Part shown: in pieces, positions 22,178 to 32,491 of the stretch
Position numbering within the stretch: the stretch's first letter is position 1
How the letters are laid out: each line of letters starts with the position of its first letter
Assembly: GCA_900312665.1 (NCBI GenBank)
Contig: ONZQ02000015.1
Span: 434,001-498,000, forward strand
DNA: 64,000 nucleotides
Direction: 5' to 3'
From: Cephalotrichum gorgonifer
Lineage: Eukaryota; Ascomycota; Sordariomycetes; Microascales; Microascaceae
Position numbers and translations under genes: made by a program
The notes under the pieces: model-generated
Told to the model about the DNA's origin: nothing
Database searches by the model: none
What the model saw: only the letters and a program-made list of their open reading frames with translations

Positions 22178-23055
22178 ATTGTTTCCTCCACCCGCGAGCC
22201 TGGCGCCCAGAAGACTCCTGGCCCATACGTGCAAGCGAATGATAATGGCGTAATGCTGTGCTTTCCAAGCATATTCTGAGGGGTTTGTATAGGTATATAC
22301 GCGTGCGCGAGACCCACGATGGTGCAATTTACTGATTCTGCGCAGATCTGGGTACTGCTGGTGATGTTTGAAATATGCATCTCCGGATCTCCGATAAGCA
22401 TAACCTAAGAAGATCGTGCCCCCGCGTGTAAACGCGGGGAGAAACCCCCACACGCGAACTTAATAATCATACATGGCAGATGAATGCCGCGGAAATGTAA
22501 TGTTGGCGACAGGCCTCCCTCGGTCCGTGCCCGGCCTCGCAATACCAAACGTGACAGAGCTCGCTCTCGGGAGCAGGACCGGGAGGCAGGTTCAAAGGGG
22601 TAGGTGGTCTTCGTTCCGGTGTCGGTGTCGGTATATGCCTGTCAAGACAGGACCATCAGACAAATATATTGGTCGGCGTGCAACCTTTCATAGGGTGCGA
22701 ATGTAGAGGTGCCAAGAACCCATAACAGACTTGTCATATATGGTCCGACATGCGTGGGGTTATTCGGGACGCACCTCGGTATTGCCATCCATCTGGCCAC
22801 GGGCGACATTTTTCTCCCCTTTGGAGGCTAGCAATCGTACTAAGGCTTGTAGTACGAGGTAATCCGTAGTCTTCTAGTGTGTGGGACAACCGGAGAGCCG
22901 TGGCCAGCATGTGGTACGTCCGCGAACTTCATCTCCGGGAGCAAGCTGTAAGTTTCAGGGATCACAACGCATCGCTCGCACCACGAGATCTATCACCCTT
23001 CCTGGTCCTTCGCCCTCTCGCCCCGTTCCACGAGTACCCTCCTACCCAAACCTCA
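22178..23055. other. intergenic region
   Basis: No supported gene in about 880 bases upstream of the transporter and beyond the 3' end of the 2EXR gene. The frame upstream of the transporter start stays open to 22453 but has no family similarity. Confidence 0.45.
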
Positions 23056-23952
23056 TCAGAAGTCAACCCTACCCCCGTCAGGACTTAGGATGACAAACGG
23101 CCAAACCTTGACGCGCCTCAGCGGCTCCAGCTTCCCCGCCTCCCCCCAGGACCTGAGATGCTCGTTCGTTGACCTCTCTCCCACACTCGTTGTGCACCAC
23201 TGCACGAGGTCAGTGCCCGATGGGTACCAGGAAGGCATACCATCAGGAAAAACTCCAGCCTCGGGCCAGTGGCCCACGCCATCCAGGAGGCGCCCGCCCC
23301 ACGCGAGCCTAACAGGCGACCGGGTGATATTGTCCGCCGAGGCCCAGCCCAAGTGCTCTTTAATATACACCCCCGTCAGAGCCGTGGGCTGGTACACCCT
23401 CCTTAGGTTTGGGAACGACTCGTAGAACGCGAGAGTGTTCACCGTAGCAGTAGGATCCATCTCAATTTCGATTTCTTGGGAAATATCCTTGCCCTTGAAG
23501 TCGGTCGCGAGATTCACTACATGCTCCGAGAAGCCAGCTATGATAGGGTGTCGGGAGGTGGCCCCCAGACCATGGGGGAACGAGGGGACTAGGAGGATTA
23601 TATCTCTGTCGCGGTTCAGCCTTACGAGGCCGCCCCGGAATGTGATAGTGTGCGGGAGGGCCGCGAGGGCGATGGATCGAGACTCTCGGTGGACGGCGAG
23701 GACGGCGCGCACCTCGGCCGTGGATTGTGCTAGAAACCCTTTTTCGTCGGGGAACACTTTCTTCGCGGCGCGATCGAGCCCGAAGGTGAGGGCCTGCGGG
23801 GCGGAGGAGACGTGCGGGCAGAAGGCCTCCCAGATTTTCCAGCGCAATTCCGCTGGGAGGCGGGCGAACCCCTTATTTGGCTCTCGGGAGTCAGGCGCAG
23901 GCTGAGGTTTAGGATCCCGGCTCTCACCGTAGACGGCTCTACGGGTCCGCAT
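23056..23952 (-). CDS. 2EXR-domain hypothetical protein
   Basis: Single-exon 298-residue protein. Near residue 29 it has FARLPAELRWKIWEAF, the F..LP.ELR..IW signature of the fungal 2EXR domain. This is followed by HRESRSIALAALPHTITF, which corresponds to the second conserved part of that domain (NxESRxxALxxF in many members). The remainder is mixed alpha/beta with a proline and tryptophan-rich end (GMPSWYPSGTDLVQW). The function of 2EXR proteins is unknown. The ATG at 23952 fits. Possible extra exons cannot be excluded. Confidence 0.75.
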   Translation of the reverse strand: MRTRRAVYGESRDPKPQPAPDSREPNKGFARLPAELRWKIWEAFCPHVSSAPQALTFGLDRAAKKVFPDEKGFLAQSTAEVRAVLAVHRESRSIALAALPHTITFRGGLVRLNRDRDIILLVPSFPHGLGATSRHPIIAGFSEHVVNLATDFKGKDISQEIEIEMDPTATVNTLAFYESFPNLRRVYQPTALTGVYIKEHLGWASADNITRSPVRLAWGGRLLDGVGHWPEAGVFPDGMPSWYPSGTDLVQWCTTSVGERSTNEHLRSWGEAGKLEPLRRVKVWPFVILSPDGGRVDF

Positions 23953-24561
23953 TTTTCAGTGGGGATAACAGTATAGCGAATGAAGGGGTTTTAACGGTTT
24001 GGTCTCGGACAAAGGGATTGTTGTTGTCAAGCTCGCATGGTCTTCGACGTAGGCATTGTAGGTGAAAGGTTTAGCTTGAATGAAACAGACACAAATGAAA
24101 AGCCGTTGCGATTTGCGAGCTCGCGGCATGAATTCCTCCGTGCTGACAGGGTCAACAGTGAGAAAAAGCCACTGAATCTTCCTCCGCAATTAGAGAACCC
24201 CAGTCATAAATTCATGTACGTATCGACTCCTCGGTTTTTATATAAGCTGAAACTCTTATTCTGCGGTTTAATACTGGAGGCTTTTAGGGCCCCCATACCG
24301 CCTCTAAGGACCAGTCCTTTTTGGGATGGTCACCGCTTCGAGGTAGACTTGATAACGGGTGGGTACACTTCAATCTCGGCAGGGATGGGTCGAGGCGAGG
24401 GTATACAGGCAACCGTTGAGCGATGATTCGACAATTACATTCTCAATATGTGAAATCGAAGTTGATGAGTGTCCCCGGCTTGAACTCTTTCAGAAGTCTA
24501 GCTGCATATCAAGCGGTACAGCGTCCAAGATATTCTCAAGCTCCAGGGCAGACTCCATAGG
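23953..24561. other. region left of the retroelement
   Basis: No gene is supported. This is where a left LTR would be expected, but I found no stretch matching the sequence after 31786. A TATATAA sequence lies near 24240. Confidence 0.4.
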
Positions 24562-26351
24562 CCAGTCCCACAGATCCCACTGGAGGATTCATCATCTCAA
24601 CACCTCCCATCCCTCCAGGAAGCACCGCCGTCGCCGCCGCGAGAACCCTCGCTCATCGACAAGCTGCAGCTCAGCAGTCTATCCAATCTTCAGCTCGATT
24701 GTGACTCACGCGACGCTCCGCCGTCGATCATAGCTTCAGGGTCAGCAGGTAGCCGTGCCGACGTGCAACCCGAGCCTGCTACACAGCCTTTTACGTTGGC
24801 AGATGTCTCGGCACTTGTGGCCGCCGGCATCCGAGACGCCATGGACGCACAACGCCAGAACACCGCCGACATGATTGCGCAGGCGCTCACCCAGCAAGGA
24901 CACCCTCATCAGGACAACCGGGGCCGACACCGTGATCAGGAGGACGATCCCGCTCAGCATCAAGACAATGATACATCTGACAACGGCCATCACAGCACAT
25001 ACTCCCTCAAGGCAGAGCAAGTCGGATTCTTTCAGCCGGACCATCGCGATATAGTGGGCATTACCGCTGATAGCAGGACAACTATCGGACCGATGTCTAC
25101 ACCTTTACCGGCCGATTGCAGGATCTGGCCGCGGTGTACAGGGAGCGAGCAGTACAGACAGTCTGGCCCTTGTATCTTCAGGGAACCGCCCTGGTATGAC
25201 ATACCCGCAACCTCACAGAAGCAGATCGCAAGATACTTCGAACGGCCTCTGTTGAAGCCATTTACGACAAACTCATCGAGCAGTATCAACCAACCTATTC
25301 AACATCGATGAAGCATATCAAGCAAGCTCGCTTTACTCTGTAGGACCTTCACCTCCACAAGGACATCGACTTATTCACACAGGGTGTCGTCCGCGATGCT
25401 CGTACAGTGGGTTTCGACGTCAAGGGTCAGGTCTAGGCTGCATACAAGTCGTTCGACACGGACATCCAAACCACCCTCGCATTCGCTCAGCCTACCGACG
25501 GTACAACGGTTGACGAGTTCATTCAAACACTCAAGCGTTTCAACTCCGTACTTACCGCCCAAGCCGCAGCCAAATACCGCACCTGGGACCGCACTGAGCG
25601 ACAGCTGCAGCGCCCTGATCAGTTCTCTGTCCAACAGCACAACAACGGGCCTGCCGCAGATCGCCGCACACATTACCCTCGCAATCAGTACAGCAACGAT
25701 TGTCGTCAATCGTCTCCGTACCCACCGAGGACTGGCTCGTCATATCCTGCTCGCCAACCGAACGCAGGCTGGACCTCGCAGCAGAACGACACCCCCCCCC
25801 CCCCCGCCTATCGAGACAAGCAGGTTTGGTTCAACGACGACGTACGTACTGCCACCACGCCATTCCAAGGCGCTCGCAAGCTATGGCAAGTAGACAACAA
25901 GCCAACCCCGCAACCATCCAAGGGACTCTGGCAGCCGCGAGACATTCGCGTGCACCATGCCTACGTCGAAGATGCCCCTGACGACAACGACTACCCCCAG
26001 GACATCGGCGAGGGCGCCTTCACTGACAGCGCCATGTTCGCTGACAGCATGGCCACGGCGGACTCCCCCAACTCTGAGGGCACACTCCAGTTCGGCGAGG
26101 AGGGACCCCCGGCGGACGTCACCGACCCGCCAGCCGACGCCGCCTACTTCGGGACGGCATATCATGCGACCACCCATTCCCCAGGGTCCTTCGCTTGTCG
26201 TCAGTGTCCTGATGTCTTCAGCTCCAACAACAAGTTGCATCAACACATCCGCGCCTCACATCCGCGAGGTCGCGCCCATATCAACATGGCCGCACCCGAG
26301 ACAAGGCGCTTCCCCCCTCGTAACCCAAACAGGGGCCCGATGATGCGATAG
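24562..26351 (+). pseudogene. gag of the Ty3/Gypsy element, with C2H2 finger
   Basis: A gag-like frame runs from about 24562, with segments EPSLIDKLQLSSL, ADVSALVAAGIRDAMDAQ and KAEQVGFFQPD. It then changes frame near 25090 (TYRTDVYTFTGRLQDL) and contains in-frame stops near 25340 and 25433. From 25440 to 26349 it is open, with a polyproline run encoded by about 16 C at 25791. Near its end, at about 26193-26262, it encodes CRQCPDVFSSNNKLHQHIRASH. This C-x2-C...H-x4-H finger takes the place of the usual CCHC knuckle of Gag. From memory other fungal Ty3 elements share it, so it is probably ancestral to this lineage. The frame ends at TAG 26349. Confidence 0.75.
26333..26339 (+). other. candidate -1 frameshift heptamer at the gag/pol overlap
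   Basis: In the gag frame the heptamer reads G GGC CCG, which fits the X XXY YYZ rule for -1 ribosomal slippage. It lies ten bases before the gag stop. A -1 shift here enters exactly the frame that encodes the protease (DTGAS at 26504). The pattern match is direct; function is inference, and CCC in the A site is not a strong slipper in known systems. Confidence 0.3.
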
Positions 26352-28120
26352 TTGAGGGCGAAGCCGTTGCAGCGATTATCAAGCACTCATCTACCTCAGC
26401 TGCGGATGCCGAGCAGAATGGATATGCTTATCGCGCTCACACTTATTTACGCGTCTTTTTACGCCCCGATCCACATAATCCGCACGAGGAAGCTGTATGT
26501 GCCGATACAGGCGCCTCGGCTTCGATTGTCGATCGCCGATGGCTGGCTCGATTCTTTCCCGACATGACTATCTTACGCCGAGCATCACCGCTGATACTCA
26601 GTGGCATCACCAACAATATCCATCAATCCAGCGAGTACATCTATTTCGACTTCTATTCCGCAGGTCATGATTCAACGACACAGCAACCCGCCATCGCCCA
26701 TCTTCGACGCGAGGTATCTATCGTTGACGATCTCACGGCCTCTATGCTCGTCGGTACGATGTCATGAAGACAGAGGGATTCGATCTCATTCAAAGCAAGG
26801 ACCACACAGTAATTCAGTGGCATGTCCATCCCCATCACGTCGTCACCACCCCATCAAAAGACCATCAAAGTAAAAGCGGCTCAACCCACGGTCATCGCTC
26901 CTCATTCAGTCGGTTTTGTCTCTGCCCAGAATCCGCGAGTCGGACCTGGCCAGCTTCTCCTCTTCGAGCCGACGCATACAATTACCTCATATGCCGCCGT
27001 CGCTGGGGGCGAGACGACAGCAATCCCCGTGGTTAATTCGAGCGACGTGCCACGTCGAATCCCGCGCAATCTTCGCCTCGGCCAGTTCGTTCCTCTGGCT
27101 GCAAACGCGTCTGTCCTTCATGTGGACACCGCAGACCCAACGACAGCTGCAGCGCTTGCACTAAAACGGGGCTCCCTCGACCAATCTGATAGACACCTTG
27201 TCGACGCGCCACCGCAGCAGGATGTCATGCGGCACCCATTGGGCGTCGCCATTTACAACCGCGATCCCGTTCTTGCACGACGCTTGGCCGGTCTGGTCAA
27301 CGAATTCGCCGACGTCTTCCGAGACACGGGATTTGTTGATCTCCCTGTTGACCAACAGATGAGAATCTTGCTATGCGACGACTTGCAAGGAAAGCTGCCT
27401 GGAAAGTGTAAAGCCTACTCCCTCGGCGAGGCGGAGCTCGAGGTCGTCAGAGAGGGTCTCTGCAAGCTGACGGCGGAACGCCGACTCGCTCGCAATCGTC
27501 ACGAGGTCCCATTTGCTTTTCCGGTATTTGTTGTTTAGCGGACGGTTGTCGACGCGTCCGGCAAGACGATTCGCAAGGGCCGTATGGTCGTCGACATCAG
27601 ACGACTTAACGACATCTCGTTGAAAGATGCATACCCAGTTACCATCCAGGACCAGATCTTCGAACACATCGCAGGTGCATCTATTCTCTCCACATTCGAC
27701 GCGATGTCGTTCTATTGGCAATGGTTGGTACATCCCGACTCACGGTGGGCGATGAACATCACGACGCCGGAAGGCCAATACACGTCGAACCGTACAATTC
27801 AGGGATATAAAAACAGCAACGCGTATGTACAGCGCCACATGGACATCTTCTTGCAAGGTACTGCTGCAAAATCCTACTGTGACGACGTCGTCGTTCCATC
27901 GGCGTCCGCCGAGGAACACCTGGCACAGCTGCGTCGCGGCTTCACGATCTTTCGGCAACGAAATATCTCGCTGGGCCCCTCCAAGTCATACCTCGGTTTT
28001 CCCTCAACGGAATTGCTGGGCAAGCACGTTAATGCTTTTGGTCTCTCGACACCAGAGCAAAAGCTCGACGCCATTCGTCGGATCGAGTTCCCAGCATCTC
28101 TGCGCGACCTTGAGCACTAG
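26339..28120 (+). pseudogene. pol: retropepsin and reverse transcriptase region
   Basis: The pol frame continues from the gag overlap. The retropepsin active site CADTGASASIVD is at 26498-26533. After a break near 26760 the same frame resumes at 26822 and runs through the linker into reverse transcriptase. It is interrupted by TAG at 27536, where tryptophan (TGG to TAG) is the likely ancestor. RT landmarks are KGRMVVDIRRLNDISLKDAYP, ILSTFDAMSFYWQW and the catalytic box SYCDDVVV. The box has Cys where most Ty3 elements have Ile, Leu or Val, but both aspartates are kept. The frame stops at TAG 28118. Confidence 0.82.
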
Positions 28121-28749
28121 ATCGGGTTGGCAGGCTCCCTTCGGCATCACGTTAAGCGGTACACAATCTTCAATGCGCCACTGGAGGCCCGGAAAACCGC
28201 CCTTCTGCAGTACTACAGGCAACGACGCCAGTACGCCCAGGAGAAGAAAGGCCGGTCCGGCCCACTGGGTAAAATGCCGAAGGGAGCTCGCATGAAGCTA
28301 GTGACATCAATCCCAGGAAATCGCAGCATTCGAGCAAATCAAGGCCGCTCTGAGTAATCCATGTATCCTCACCTTTTTCGCACCATCGCGCATTCTCTTC
28401 TTCGATTTCGACGCGTCAGCCCGCGGCGTCGGTGTGGAACTCTATCATGTTACGGATGCTGAAAAATACGTTCTTTTTGATGGCACGGACGTCAAGTCCG
28501 CCATCTACCCCCCAACTACAGCCATACAGCCGCGTTTCTGTCGCGCACAGCTACGCCAGCGGAACAGCGCTACTGGTCTGGAGAACTCGAGATGGCCGGA
28601 TTTGTTTGGGCAGTCTCAAAGCTGGCTCACTCCATCACTACTTCTCAGCATCCTGTGATCGCTTTCACCGATCATTCTAGCCTGCTTTCCATGCAACGCC
28701 AACTGGACATCCCGAATACGACCGCTCGGTCAGCCAGCTTATACGGGCA
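28121..28749 (+). pseudogene. pol: RNase H region, frameshifted
   Basis: Three frames must be combined to read this part: first TIFNAPLEARKTALL, then ILFFDFDASARGVGVELYHV at about 28386-28446, then MAGFVWAVSKLAHSI and ITDHSSLL-like VIAFTDHSSLLSM from 28592. The DFDASARGVGVEL box corresponds to the first catalytic aspartate of Ty3 RNase H. The segment between 28450 and 28590 is scrambled by indels. A functional enzyme cannot be made from this copy. Confidence 0.75.
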
Positions 28750-30465
28750 ATGGAATATCTTAGCCAATTCCAGGTGAAGCTTGTGTACAAGAAGGGATCG
28801 ACTCATCTCATCCCAGACGCCTTGTCCCGACTCCCTGGTGCAGCGTCTGATGCGGCGGTCACTGCACAGTTGGACGACCCAATGCCCGATGAGCGGGACG
28901 AACACTGGGCTTTGCTTGGGACACCACCTCGTCAGCTTCCACTGCCACCTCATATCGTCAACGCGCCCGCTTTTGTGACGCCGCTGGTCCGCTTTAGTGA
29001 CGAACTCGCAGCCAAATTCCAGCAGGGATACCGACAAGATCCCGCATGGCGAAAAATCCAAGAACAGCTCAGCACCAACACGGCACTCGGACTAAACGCG
29101 GCAACGCTGCCCTTCAGACAGGACGGCGGGCTGCTTTGGAAGTGTACTGATGACAACCCGCCATGTCTCTGCGTTCCCCGGAACTGCTTCCTGGATGTCT
29201 TCCAACTCATCCACTCACCCACCTCGCATTTCGGTTTCAGCAAACTGGCTGAACAGCTCACCAGCTTCTGCATGATCAAGGGCAGACAAGAGTTCGAACG
29301 CTACATCAGCACATGCCCACAGTGTCGGCTCATCAAGATCCCGCGTCATCCAGGATACGGCAGCCTTCAGCCGATCGTCGCGCCGCCATGCCCATTCTTT
29401 AAAGTGGGCCTGGACTTTATGCTCGGTTTACCGGTTACACGATTGGGTCATGATGCTTTGGTAGTACTCATCTGTAAGTTCTCAAAGATGGTGTCACTTA
29501 TCCCTGGTCTTACGACATGGACAAGTCAACAATGGGCGGATGCAGTAGCTGCTCGGTTTCTCGATACTAATTGGGGCTACCCGCGGATCTTGATCTCGGA
29601 CCGGGACCCTAAATTTGTGGCACAATTCTGGCAGGCGATGTGGCGGCAACGCCGTGTGAAACTGGCATTGTCGACAGCCTATCACCCACAAACCGATGGA
29701 GCAACAGAACGTATGATCCAGACAAGGAAATCAGCACTGCGACATTATTTCCACGGTCTGCAGAAGGTAGACGCATGGATCGATGCCCTCCCATCGGTAC
29801 AATTCGATATCAATACCTCGAAGCCGCCGCGAACAGAACCTCGCCTTGTGAAGCAGTAATGGGTTTTACACCCAACCTGCTATTCCTCCCTCCACCAAAA
29901 GTCGAACAAGCACTCGCCCACAAGCGTCTCGAGATCCATGATGCTATGTCGATTGCGGCCATGTCAAATGAAACGTTTTTATGACCGACACCACTCTGCG
30001 CGGTTCTTCGAAGTGGGTCAACGGGTTTATCTGCGCCCGCACCAAGGCTATGCCACGCCCCAGAGTGCGTTGTTGGTCAAATTTGGCGATCGCTTCGCCG
30101 GCCCATTCCGCATTCGACGTCACGGCACTCTTGCATACCAACTCCAGCTCCCAGAAAATTGACACATACACGACGTTGTTTCGGTGGACCATCTGGAACC
30201 CGCAGTCCTCGATGTTTTCGGACGAGAACTGCCCCCTGTAGGCGTCGTCCGAATGGCCAATCATCCCATCGCTGCGATATTGGCCCATAAGCAACGCAAT
30301 AATAAGACGGTATTCCTTACCTCATATCGAGACCTCGGGCCCGAATACCACGAATGGAGGACTCTTGACCAATTCAGTGCAGCCGACAGGAAGCTGATGC
30401 AAAATTATATCGAGAACCCCTGGCGTCGACGTAGAGGAGTCCCGATTCCAGAACTGTTAAATTGA
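28750..30465 (+). pseudogene. pol: integrase region
   Basis: The frame opens with LSQFQVKLVYKKGSTHLIPD, the end of RNase H. The HHCC zinc finger follows (HSPTSHFG, then CPQCRLIK near 29313). The DDE catalytic core has D in VGLDFMLGLP (about 29410), D in LISDRDPKF (29590) and E in TDGATERMI (29705), all retained. Near 29815 the frame changes, continuing in ANRTSPCEAVMGFTPN, then again near 29975 (FYDRHHSARFFEVGQRV). A TGA at about 30160 stands where LPENW would continue into HDVVSVDHLEP. The C-terminal region ends at 30465 with PWRRRRGVPIPELLN. No chromodomain is seen. Confidence 0.82.
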
Positions 30466-30678
30466 GGAGACTTTTCTCTCGAGACCGAAATGGAAGGCAC
30501 GCAACCCGGAAACAGCAAGTACTCACCGCATGGTCAGCTCTTTCCGCGCCTTATCACCCTTCGATATCTTCATCATTCGCACCCCTCATCCGTTCGCCGG
30601 CACTTCATCACCACATCTGCTTTTTCCCTCTCAGGGCAGATCGCTCTTTTCTGCAGCTGTCATCACGGCTCAAGCATC

Positions 30679-31785
30679 ATGGCTCCTAAGTCGATTGCTC
30701 AAGCGTCGCTCTATCTGCAGCGTTGCCTTGAAGGTATCCCGGTGTCATGCTGGAATTCCTTCGATGGGAAGCGCATCCACGCCATACTGACCGAACTCAA
30801 GCTCAACGGCAAAGATGTACAACCCTCCGGGGGTGAGTCTTATAAAATCGCTCGATCGTTAGCTGGGGGCACCGAACCCACCACTGAGCAATTTCTGGCT
30901 TTCGTCTTGCACATGGCGGGACCAGGTGTACCCAAACGACTGAGCGACAGCACCATCATGTTGCTACAGCGGCGAAACTGGGCACATCTTTTTTCCTGGA
31001 CCCCATCCGATCTCCCCAACCTCTCAAGCAGCGCAGACGACATCAGCTGGAAGGAGTGGTTTTTCGCCGTCTGGGGCTCGATGTTCCCCTCTCCGCAAGA
31101 CCTCATGGCACTCTCACCAGCAGCCAAAGTCTTCCGCGATGCAGTGATGGCTTTTAAAGTTACAAGTGTCTCCGACCTGATGATTTCGGTAGATATCCCT
31201 ATCAAGCTTAACCGATCGCCCCAGCAACTCGAGGAGCTGTGCACCGTGGTTGAGGAACCGATGGAGCGACAATCGGCAGAGAAGCCAGCCAAACAGCCAT
31301 CCACCACTGCAACGACCGCTGCAACGACCGCTGCAACGACCAAGAGACCAGCAAACAAGACTGTACAGCCAACCACCGTTCAACAGGAGAGCATGGGTGG
31401 TACAGCTCAGACCGTTCCGCCGACACAGGTTACGCAAAAGGACAATCGTCGCGATATCACGGTCCCCAAGACGCCGCAGGGAAAACGACGGAAGCGAAGT
31501 GCATCGGCACATAGCCCGCGAGAGTCTTCTCATGCCGATACAGCCTGTGCTGACAGACAGGCGCGCAGGCAGATCAACAGCCTGTACGCGATAGTGCGAC
31601 ACCTTCAACAGGAAAATGCAAAGCAAGCACTGGAGATTACCGCACTCAAAGAAAACCTAAACACCGCTAAAGCCGCACGGAACGCCACAGATATCGAAAT
31701 CGAGCGTCTGGCCTTCCGTCTGGAAAGGCTGGAGTTGACCGAGAAACCCCCTGGGGTGGACGTCTTCGCACCAATTGAGGTCTGA
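30679..31785 (+). CDS. intact extra ORF downstream of pol in the retroelement
   Basis: Open frame of 368 residues from ATG 30679; an upstream in-frame ATG at 30490 would give 431. It starts shortly after the pol stop and has no break, although gag-pol is full of them. Residues 1-190 look globular and tryptophan-rich (RRNWAHLFSW, SWKEWFFAVWGSMF). Residues 190-290 form a Thr/Ala/Pro/Lys-rich linker with a basic, NLS-like GKRRKRSAS. Residues about 300-360 form a likely coiled coil rich in Glu, Lys, Leu and Ala. There is no signal peptide or membrane segment, so it is not an envelope-like protein. I recognise no family. Either an accessory element protein or a host gene beside the element is possible. 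Confidence 0.5.
   Translation: MAPKSIAQASLYLQRCLEGIPVSCWNSFDGKRIHAILTELKLNGKDVQPSGGESYKIARSLAGGTEPTTEQFLAFVLHMAGPGVPKRLSDSTIMLLQRRNWAHLFSWTPSDLPNLSSSADDISWKEWFFAVWGSMFPSPQDLMALSPAAKVFRDAVMAFKVTSVSDLMISVDIPIKLNRSPQQLEELCTVVEEPMERQSAEKPAKQPSTTATTAATTAATTKRPANKTVQPTTVQQESMGGTAQTVPPTQVTQKDNRRDITVPKTPQGKRRKRSASAHSPRESSHADTACADRQARRQINSLYAIVRHLQQENAKQALEITALKENLNTAKAARNATDIEIERLAFRLERLELTEKPPGVDVFAPIEV
31307..31341 (+). repeat. 12-bp tandem repeat, three copies
   Basis: CTGCAACGACCG occurs three times head to tail (the last copy lacks its final base) inside the linker of the extra ORF, encoding a Thr/Ala-rich repeat without disturbing the frame. Confidence 0.9.
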
Positions 31786-32491
31786 AACTGGGGTGCTGGA
31801 CAGAGGATCTTGTTTGGGAGAATTGCTTTTCTGTCGCTGACGAGGATGTGGTTGTCGCTGCCTTTCCATCGGACTGTTTTTATCGTTTTTGCGCAATGGC
31901 GCTGGAAAGCCAAAGAGGACGTTGTTTTTTTCTTTTCGGCGAGGGCAACCGGGATTCCAGGACGCACGTGAAAGAGGCACGTGACCGAGCTTGGTGAAGC
32001 CTCTTTGTAACTAGCCAGCCGAGGGACTCTTAACTCTTAATAAAAATCATGAACTTTGCAGACCTCAGTGTGCGACCTAAAGTGATGTCGAATTACGTAG
32101 CGAACTGCATGCGAGTAAAACGGTATATTGATGATGCATGACCTCTCTTACATGTGGATGCAGGCCATCCGTAAACTCTTTTCTAACGGGGAAATTAGGA
32201 TCAGCGGGCCATGCCGATGGCGGCCGTTGTATGGGCTTGGCCTGCTAAACGGAGACAGGTTTGTGGCACCATAATTATCCCTGCCTTTACTTTCCGGGTT
32301 CGTAATACTACCAATCCAACAAGTGACGCCACACATACCTCAGGGTGCCAAAAGGGTCTGTTCGGAATAAGATAAAACTGGACTCGGAGTCTTTACATAA
32401 TTGATCATTCGAATCACAATAAAAAGGCTTATCATCTATCTTCCTTATGTCCATATGTGCATTACCGAACCCACCAACCACTATCAATACA
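31786..32491. other. region right of the retroelement ORF
   Basis: No gene is supported. The part at about 31960-32060 has two CACGTG-containing motifs (CACGTGAAAG, CACGTGACCG) and a TAATAAAAATC stretch. This might belong to a right LTR, but no matching left copy was found. Confidence 0.35.

Larger units (their letters stand above)
24562..31785 (+). mobile_element. decayed Ty3/Gypsy LTR retrotransposon (internal region)
   Basis: Gag, protease, reverse transcriptase, RNase H and integrase segments follow in Ty3/Gypsy order on the plus strand, then an additional ORF. The coding line is broken by stops (for example near 25340, 25433, 27536, 28118 and 30160) and by at least three frame changes (about 28330-28430, 28740 and 29815). 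The element is therefore not autonomous. No LTR pair was found by eye, so the boundaries are those of recognisable coding sequence. Base composition remains close to the neighbours and does not look like heavy RIP (repeat-induced C-to-T mutation). Confidence 0.85.

Noticed and set aside
24562..31785. Heavy RIP mutation of the retroelement
   Set aside because: A few stops fit TGG to TAG/TGA change, but overall base composition stays close to neighbours and indels explain much of the damage; no strong AT shift is visible.
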